From the NCBI GenBank assembly GCA_006384855.1, contig VCJN01001742.1:45776-109775 (forward strand): a stretch of DNA of 64,000 nt, given 5' to 3'. Positions 58,560 through 64,000 of this stretch are shown piece by piece (the first letter of the stretch is position 1; each line of letters begins with the position of its first letter). Position numbers and translations under genes: made by a program. Below the pieces are notes generated by a model. The model was not told where the DNA came from and ran no database searches. It saw only the letters and a list, made by a program, of their open reading frames with translations. The DNA comes from Tetraselmis striata. Taxonomy: Eukaryota > Chlorophyta > Chlorodendrophyceae > Chlorodendrales > Chlorodendraceae.

Positions 58560-59353
58560 GGGGGGGGGGGGGAGGGGGGGGACGGGAAGTTGCGGGAGTA
58601 GTGACCTTGGCCAGGTTTCCCCAGCAACATGCAGTTGGCGCAACGGTGCGCCTTCTTCGGCTGCACCCCGCTGGGCCCGCTAGCCGAGCGGATGCGCTTC
58701 TTCCGGGGCCGGCCGCGCTTGGCCTGCCACTCTAGTGGGAGCATGTTCGAGGACTTGGGCAAATCCTCCACATCCGGGGCGTAAACCTTGCCACCGGATG
58801 AGTACCCAGCCTTGTAGCTCGATACTTTAAACACGTCGTCGAACATGGTTTTGAACCAGTGCTCCGCCGTCGTAAGTAACCCCGCCTGGGTGCGTCCGTA
58901 AAGCCCAAAGTTAGGGTTGCTTGCTTGCGCTGTTACAGTGGCCAAAAGCAACTAGCAATGGAAAATATGCAGCACCTAATTGCTATCATGTTTATGTTGC
59001 AGTAAGGGCGATACGGCAACAAGAAGGATAAGCTTGCAGCAGGATGCATCAATAGCAACAACCTAAGCGGCAGAGGCGACAGCAGGAAAGGAGAAAAGTG
59101 AGCTCTGCACCTCTTTGGCAGTTGCTGCGATGTGAACACATGGTCCCTTAAATGTCATTGGATGTCCGCATGAACATGTCTTGTCGTCCAAATTCACCAG
59201 CCTGCGCTTGTTGTGCGCAAACGTGGTGCCATGCACATACGCCTCCTTGCTGCCACCCCCAAACGGATACACGGTACTCATGACCACTAGCAAGCAATGT
59301 CCGAGTACCTCTTTTCCTCTGGTTTGGTCAGGATGCGTTCCTCCTTCTCCCAC
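58560..59353 (-). mobile_element. C-terminal fragment of a MULE-type (MuDR) transposase
   Basis: The upper part (about 59100-59353) has the SWIM zinc finger: LDDKTCSCGHPMTFKGPCVH, i.e. CxC...CxH. The lower part (about 58560-58951) has KRGRPRKKRIRS followed by a zinc-knuckle-like CANCMLLGKPGQGHY. SWIM, then an RGRP/KKR basic patch, then a CCHC-like knuckle is the usual C-terminal order of MuDR/MULE transposases. The GT after the SWIM exon (AAKEG-like end at 59104) and an AG before CGCAAGCAAGC at about 58935 are compatible with one intron. The catalytic DDE part is absent upstream, so this is a truncated copy. Confidence 0.7.
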
Positions 59354-59359
59354 GCTTGG

Positions 59360-59935
59360 GCCTTATTAAGCCCCTACACCGTGAGATTCAGATGTGACGC
59401 AAGTGTGCCCTACTGGTGACGAACGACGACATACGGGGACGATACGGGACAGACGAGGGACGTGGATTTCATACCGAGTAGCGACGACTATCGCGCGCGA
59501 CGTGTAAAGTACTATATGAATTTCTCGTTTCCATAATTTCATCATCTCGCGTGTCGCGCGCCGACGCGGAGCACCCGGGCTAAGTACAGGCGGCTGCACG
59601 TACTCGCTGCACATCGCTGCACATCGCTGACCCCGCGGTGTGCGGCGATGTGCGGCACGACGGGCGGAGGTGTGGGCGGATGTAGGTGGTACGGTAGGTG
59701 GTAGGCGGTAGGTGGTGTTCGTAGGTGCGCGTTTTAATGCAACCGCCCGAACTGCTGATGATTGTGTAACGCCCCAGCACGCGCATGAAGTACGGGGTCG
59801 CCTCACGGTCACCGCCGCTCACCGCTGAATCAAGCGCGGACAGCGGCGCACTCGCATCTGTGTTGCCTGCCGGTGGTGTGTTACATCCACCCCAACTCTC
59901 AACTCCCCCCCCCCCCTGCCCCCCGCGCGCGGCAG
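59360..59935. other. No gene recognised; GGT-rich stretch
   Basis: A run of GGTAGGTGGTAGGCGGTAGG-like repeats lies at about 59685-59720. It precedes the BED-finger gene. Confidence 0.4.
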
Positions 59936-59940
59936 CAGGC

Positions 59941-60143
59941 ATGCCGGCAAAGGGATGGATAGCGAGTGTGTCGAAGGATGGCGTGTACTCATGCAAGCAC
60001 TGCCGGGGCAACGTGACGGGCACATGTGATAAGATGGCGCGAGAGCGGCACTTCCTAAAATTCCCGAACTGTAGCCACTCGTTGAAGCGTGCGGCTAAGT
60101 TGCGCCGCAAGGCCGCCTTATCACAAGCAGCAGCAGCAGGGGC

Positions 60144-60176
<33 letters not shown>

Positions 60177-60838
60177 GGCGGCAGCAGGAGTAGCTGCAGC
60201 CGTCGGAAACGGCCCGCCGGCGCCGGTCTCGGACGACGGCGGCTCGAAGGTGGACGATGTGATGGGCGTGGGGGAGGACCCCGTTGGCGAAGACGGTATG
60301 GACATCGACGCGCCTGCGTGGCCGCCGGCGGGTGTGGAACCCGTGATGAGGGCGTGATACGGGAAGGCGATCCCGGTGACTTCTACATGAAGGTCATCGC
60401 CAAGAAGTTCCGGGGAGTATGGCACTACGGCGTGATAACCAGCGTCGTTACCGAGTGGGTGTTGGAGATCTACGGCGCGGCGACCCAGTGGCGCGCTGTT
60501 TTCGAGGACGGTGACACTGTGGACCTTCTGCGTTCATAGGTGAGTGGGCCCGGCCTGTGTGTTGGTGGCACCACTCACCTGCGGTTGTATGGAATCACAC
60601 GCACCCGCCCGGTCGGCGTGGCAGGTTGTGGAGGCTATGGCGGCTGCCCAGGAGCATTCCCCTGTGGATGCGGACGGGGAGGCTCGCTTGGCAACCGTCC
60701 CTGAAGGCTATGACCAGTCCAGTGAATCCGAAGAGGAGGGCTGGGAAGGGGGAGGGGGGGGGGACGCGGCTGGCGCCAGGTGGACGAGCGATGAGGAGGA
60801 GGAGGAGGAGGCGGTGCCAGCGCGCGGCCCATAGGGCT
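59941..60838 (+). CDS. BED-finger and Tudor-like protein pieces, probably transposon-derived
   Basis: An ATG at 59941 opens a frame to 60357 with YSCKHCRGNVTGTCDKMARE and FLKFPNCSH, a C-x2-C...H...C layout like the BED fingers at the N-terminus of hAT-type transposases. An Ala-rich tract from a (GCA)n repeat at about 60125-60190 and an acidic stretch follow. A second frame (about 60360-60540) encodes KKFRGVWHYGVITSV and WRAVFEDGDTVDLL, resembling the small Tudor/SH3-like domain of some algal and oomycete transposase proteins. A third (about 60625-60834) is acidic (SSESEEEGW). A GTGAGT at 60541 and CAG at about 60624 suggest splicing, but the exon chain could not be closed. No catalytic domain was seen. 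Confidence 0.4.
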
Positions 60839-61047
60839 GCATTGTGTACGGTGTGGACGCTGGAACGAGCCCACACTGCCGTGGGCTTGGACTTGTGGAG
60901 AGTGCCGGGCGGTGGCGGTGGATCCGACGGGGAGGAGGCCCTTGTCCTCCTAGACGGTCCGGGCATCCGCAAGGTGGCTGTTCTCATGGCCCCTGCCCAC
61001 ATGTCCTGCGCGAATGCTGCCGACTTGGGCGTCGACGCCCCCGAGCA

Positions 61048-61640
61048 GCTGGTGGCGGGGATCCACGCGAGGTCGCAGGACGGTGCGCGACGGGGGGGGG
61101 GGGGGGGGGGGGGGGGGCGGACAACGGCTGTGGGATAGGCGGGGCAGCGGTTGCTACCGAGTGAGGCGTAGCATCGTTTGCAGTAGCAACGCAGCCTTTC
61201 CGGCGTGACGCCGCCTGGATGTAACCCAGCAATACGCGCAAAGTGCAAGTGCAAGCTGCTGATGGCGGGGATCCCGCGGGGGGAGGGGGGGGGGGGGTGC
61301 AGCGGCTGTGGGATAGGCGCGGCAGCGGTTGCTACAGAGTGAGTCGTCGCATCGTTTGCAGTAGCAACGCAGCCTTTCCGGTTGCATAGTGTGACGCCGC
61401 CTGGATGTAACCCAGCATTACGCGCAAAGTGCAAGTGCAAGCTGCTGGTGGCGGGGATCCACGCGAGGTCGCAAGACGGTGCGCGAGGGGGGGGGGGGGG
61501 GGGCTGTGGGATAGGCGGGGCAGCGGTTGCTACCGAGTGAGGCGTAGCATCGTTTGCAGTAGCAACGCAGCCTTTCCGGTTGCATAGTGTGACGCCGCCT
61601 AGATGTAACCCAGCCATACGCGCAAAGTGCAAGTGTTACA
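61048..61640 (+). repeat. Three tandem copies of a roughly 190-bp unit
   Basis: Units start at about 61048, 61255 and 61440. Each has TGGCGGGGATCC, a G-run of variable length, GGCTGTGGGATAGGCG, CAGCGGTTGCTAC, TTTGCAGTAGCAACGCAGCC and CGCAAAGTGCAAGTG. The first unit overlaps the end of the acidic coding region upstream, so the array may have grown from an exon/intron boundary of that gene. Confidence 0.85.
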
Positions 61641-61677
61641 CGCCCGTGTGCCCCACCCAATATCATTGCGCCCGACT

Positions 61678-62484
61678 TCACTGACGGCATGTCTCGCTCT
61701 TTATCATCTCCCGGGCCGTCCGCCGCCTCACCCTGCGCACCCTACCAGCCGCGCGTGCCTTCTCGGAAGCCTCACACACGGGGGCGCGAGTCGCGTCGTG
61801 GAACACGTCCCAGACATGGCGGAACTCCGCCCTCACCGCGGCCGTGGCCGGGCAGGGGACTGCCCGCTGATGGGTCGCCATGCATGGGTACTTGGGGCCG
61901 CACCAAGCCGGGGTCCCGTCGCAGCAACACTCCCATTCCGTCCGTTGGCCGCAGTACACGCATGACGGGCGTCCGGCCAGGACACGCACATGATAGTGCA
62001 TGTGGCCGCCTCCCGCCACTGCTCGTAGTGCTCCGCTCAACATGGCGACGAGCAAGTCGGCATGTCCCGCATGTGGCTGCGGGGCGGGTGGCGCGAGCGC
62101 AGCCTCGCTCGCCTCGACAACTCCCTCAGCCCTATCAGTCGCCTCAACCACGGCCTCCTCCGCCTCCTGACGCGGCGCATCAGGCGCATCATCGTCGCCT
62201 GGCAGGGCGTCCCCCCCCGCAACGGCGCCGTCGGCGGTGGCCGACGCCGTCGTGGCGGGGTGCTGTGAGGAGGTGGCCCTAGACATAGGTGGGGCCGGCA
62301 CCGCCATGTGTTGCTCCACATGCGGTGCGGTTCCTGACGCGACAGCTCCGTCGCACAGGTACCGGCGCCGGCACCCTACGCATGCTGCGCTTACCACCAA
62401 CCGGCATGTTTCCTTTGGGAGGCGGTTCATCCGCGTCGGAGGTGAGCGGCGGTGCCGGTGTGGGTGTGGATACTGCCCGGCCAT
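61678..62484 (-). CDS. Cys-rich open frame, possibly the C-terminal part of a transposase
   Basis: A 268-residue minus-strand frame has an acidic middle (GDDDAPDAPRQEAEEA), then a Cys/His cluster (CVYCGQRTEWECCCDGTPAW followed by CGPKYPCMATHQ) and a basic end. The cluster resembles the C-terminal Cys-rich domain of piggyBac-like transposases but I cannot assign it firmly. An earlier CVGCRRRYLC motif lies near the N-terminus. No DDE/DDD core is visible. GC-rich overlapping frames exist on the other strand. Confidence 0.35.
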   Translation of the reverse strand: MAGQYPHPHRHRRSPPTRMNRLPKETCRLVVSAACVGCRRRYLCDGAVASGTAPHVEQHMAVPAPPMSRATSSQHPATTASATADGAVAGGDALPGDDDAPDAPRQEAEEAVVEATDRAEGVVEASEAALAPPAPQPHAGHADLLVAMLSGALRAVAGGGHMHYHVRVLAGRPSCVYCGQRTEWECCCDGTPAWCGPKYPCMATHQRAVPCPATAAVRAEFRHVWDVFHDATRAPVCEASEKARAAGRVRRVRRRTAREMIKSETCRQ

Positions 62485-63156
62485 TAGGGCTCCCGCCGCC
62501 CGCCGCTCCGCCGACCCACGCCGCGGCGTGTGCTGCGCCCCGCATAGTCGCCTCGAATATATTATACATGACGCGGGGACGGGGGGGGGGGGGATTCGTG
62601 CGTTTCGTATGTCGGCGGAACGGCGTGCGAAGCTGCGGCTGGCGAAGGTGGTGGAAGTAAGCGTGGCGGCGTCGGCGGCGTATTACCGTGCGTGCATGCG
62701 TGCGCAACCCCGCGGCAGCACGCGCCGGACTCGGCGTGTGCCGGCGGCAGAGCTGCGAAGTCCTGGACACGGTACGGGATGCCAAGTCTGGCTAAGCAAC
62801 TGCCGAGGCTGGCGGCTTAACCCCCATGTCCGGCGGTTGAGGGACGGAAAGTGCGTAGAAGTTGATCGGCAAAGCGGGCATATAAGCCTGGCTGTGCTAG
62901 GTTCCTATTAAGTAATGGCGGTTTGTGCTAAGTAATTCGTAGGGGTGGACCATGCAGCGCAGGTAGGGGGCGGCATAAATGAGGCCGGGCACATATAATG
63001 CTCCACGAAACGACACTGTCGCATGTGTAGTTGAATAGCCCCCCCCCCCCCCCCCCCCCCCCCCCCATTTACACTTGTGCACTCATTAAGTTTGGGCTGG
63101 TTTCGGAGCAGTACACGTACGTATGTATATACATACAATGGAACGTAGGACCTGCG

Positions 63157-64000
63157 CGGAAGAGGCGGGGCTGGCGGAGTGCATTAGGGGTGCGTAGAGT
63201 AGCGTGTTGGTTAGATTCGGGGTGCATCGGACGCCGGATGCCCATCCACCCGGCGTAAAAGACGCGTACGTAATATTCACACTATATATATTCACACGCA
63301 AATGTGTAAAAACCGGACATTCCGTGCCGGATGGGTGGGAATACGGCGTCCGATGCAGCCAAAACCCCAGCAACACGCTATTCTATGCACCGCCAATGCA
63401 CTCCGCCAGCACCGCCTCATTCTCTGTCGATTTCGAAAACGCCTTCACATTATCCACCGCTAATTGCAATTGCCACCGTGTAATGTTGTCACGATGTGGG
63501 CAAACAACAACACTCACTACCGGTTCCGACGCGGATGGAGGCGGGGCTTGCGGAGTGCACTGGCGGTGCACAGACTAGCGTGCTGCAAATACTTGGGGTG
63601 CATCGGACGCACGCCGGATGCCCATCCACCCGGCGTGAAAGACGCGTAATATTCACACTATATTAACACACAAATGTGTGAAAACCGGACATTCCGTGCC
63701 GGATGGGTGGGAATACGGCGTCCGATGCAGGCAAAACCCCAGCAACACGCTATTCTATGCACCGCCAATGCACTCCGCCAGCACCGCCTCATTCTCTGTC
63801 GATTTCGAAAACGCCTTCACATTATCCACCGCTAATTGCAATTGCCACCGTGTAATGTTGTCACGATGTGCGCACACAACAACACTTACTACCGGTTCCG
63901 ACGCGGATGGAGGCGGGGCTTGCGGAGTGCACTGGCGGTGCACAGACTAGCGTGCTGCAAATACTTGGGGTGCATCGGACGCCGGATGCCCATCCACCCG
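63157..64000. repeat. Tandem satellite of about 374-bp units with an internal dyad
   Basis: GGTGCATCGGACGC recurs at about 63220, 63596 and 63969, giving periods of about 376 and 373 bp. Within a unit, the arm from GCGGAGTGCA through GTGCATCGGACG to CCATCCACCCGG is mirrored, imperfectly, by CCGGATGGGTGGGAATACGG through GCGTCCGATGCA to GCACTCCGC. Each unit can therefore fold into a hairpin with arms of about 100 bp. The two complete units are nearly identical. The array runs off the window. Confidence 0.85.

Noticed and set aside
63157-64000. CRISPR-like array
   Set aside because: The units are about 374 bp and eukaryotic satellite-like, with no short repeat/spacer pattern.

Overview
The window is nuclear DNA of a eukaryote, most likely a chlorophyte green alga. 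Its genes are rich in short GT-AG introns with two clear GC-AG ones. Products include a plastid phosphate translocator with a transit peptide and a YlmG/YggT plastid protein. TGTAA, the usual green-algal poly(A) signal, follows several genes. Coding exons are GC-rich, the space between genes is more AT-rich, and transposable-element debris fills most of it. Species cannot be named from the sequence alone.

Layout: 1.8-2.9 kb YlmG/YggT gene (+); 4.3-5.3 kb decayed multi-pass membrane protein gene (-); 7.5-9.5 kb FSH1-type serine hydrolase (+, six exons); 9.9-12.3 kb repeat-bounded element holding a retroelement fragment; 12.4 kb tRNA-derived SINE; 14.4-17.9 kb tyrosine-recombinase (DIRS-like) element between direct repeats; 19.5-21.4 kb plastid phosphoenolpyruvate/phosphate-type translocator (+, two exons, complete); 23.0-24.7 kb tandem pair of a terminal-inverted-repeat element, with a third copy at 54.3-55.2 kb; 26.1-27.4 kb methyltransferase (+, three exons); 29.0-32.9 kb URI1-type prefoldin (-, nine exons recovered); 33.5-40.5 kb graveyard of retroelement fragments, including a Ty3/gypsy integrase interrupted by another element; 41.8-49.7 kb, with a probable first exon at 57.6-57.8 kb, a very large receptor-like gene (-); 49.7-57.6 kb repeats that would then be its first intron; 58.5-62.5 kb DNA-transposon fragments (MULE, BED-finger and Tudor-like pieces) and tandem repeats; 63.2-64.0 kb palindromic satellite running off the window.

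The most notable gene is the one at 41.8-57.8 kb. It is assembled from 25 phase-compatible exons and predicts a protein of about 1,460 residues: signal peptide, two PstS-like periplasmic-binding-protein modules in tandem, one transmembrane helix, and a class I 3',5'-cyclic-nucleotide phosphodiesterase with all catalytic motifs present. That order suggests a cell-surface sensor of an anion or other small ligand that controls cAMP or cGMP breakdown.

Other host genes are housekeeping: carbon exchange across the plastid envelope, plastid membrane/nucleoid biogenesis, an esterase, a methyltransferase and an RNA-polymerase-assembly prefoldin. There is no operon-like arrangement. Long poly-C/poly-G runs recur inside introns, often just after the 5' splice site.
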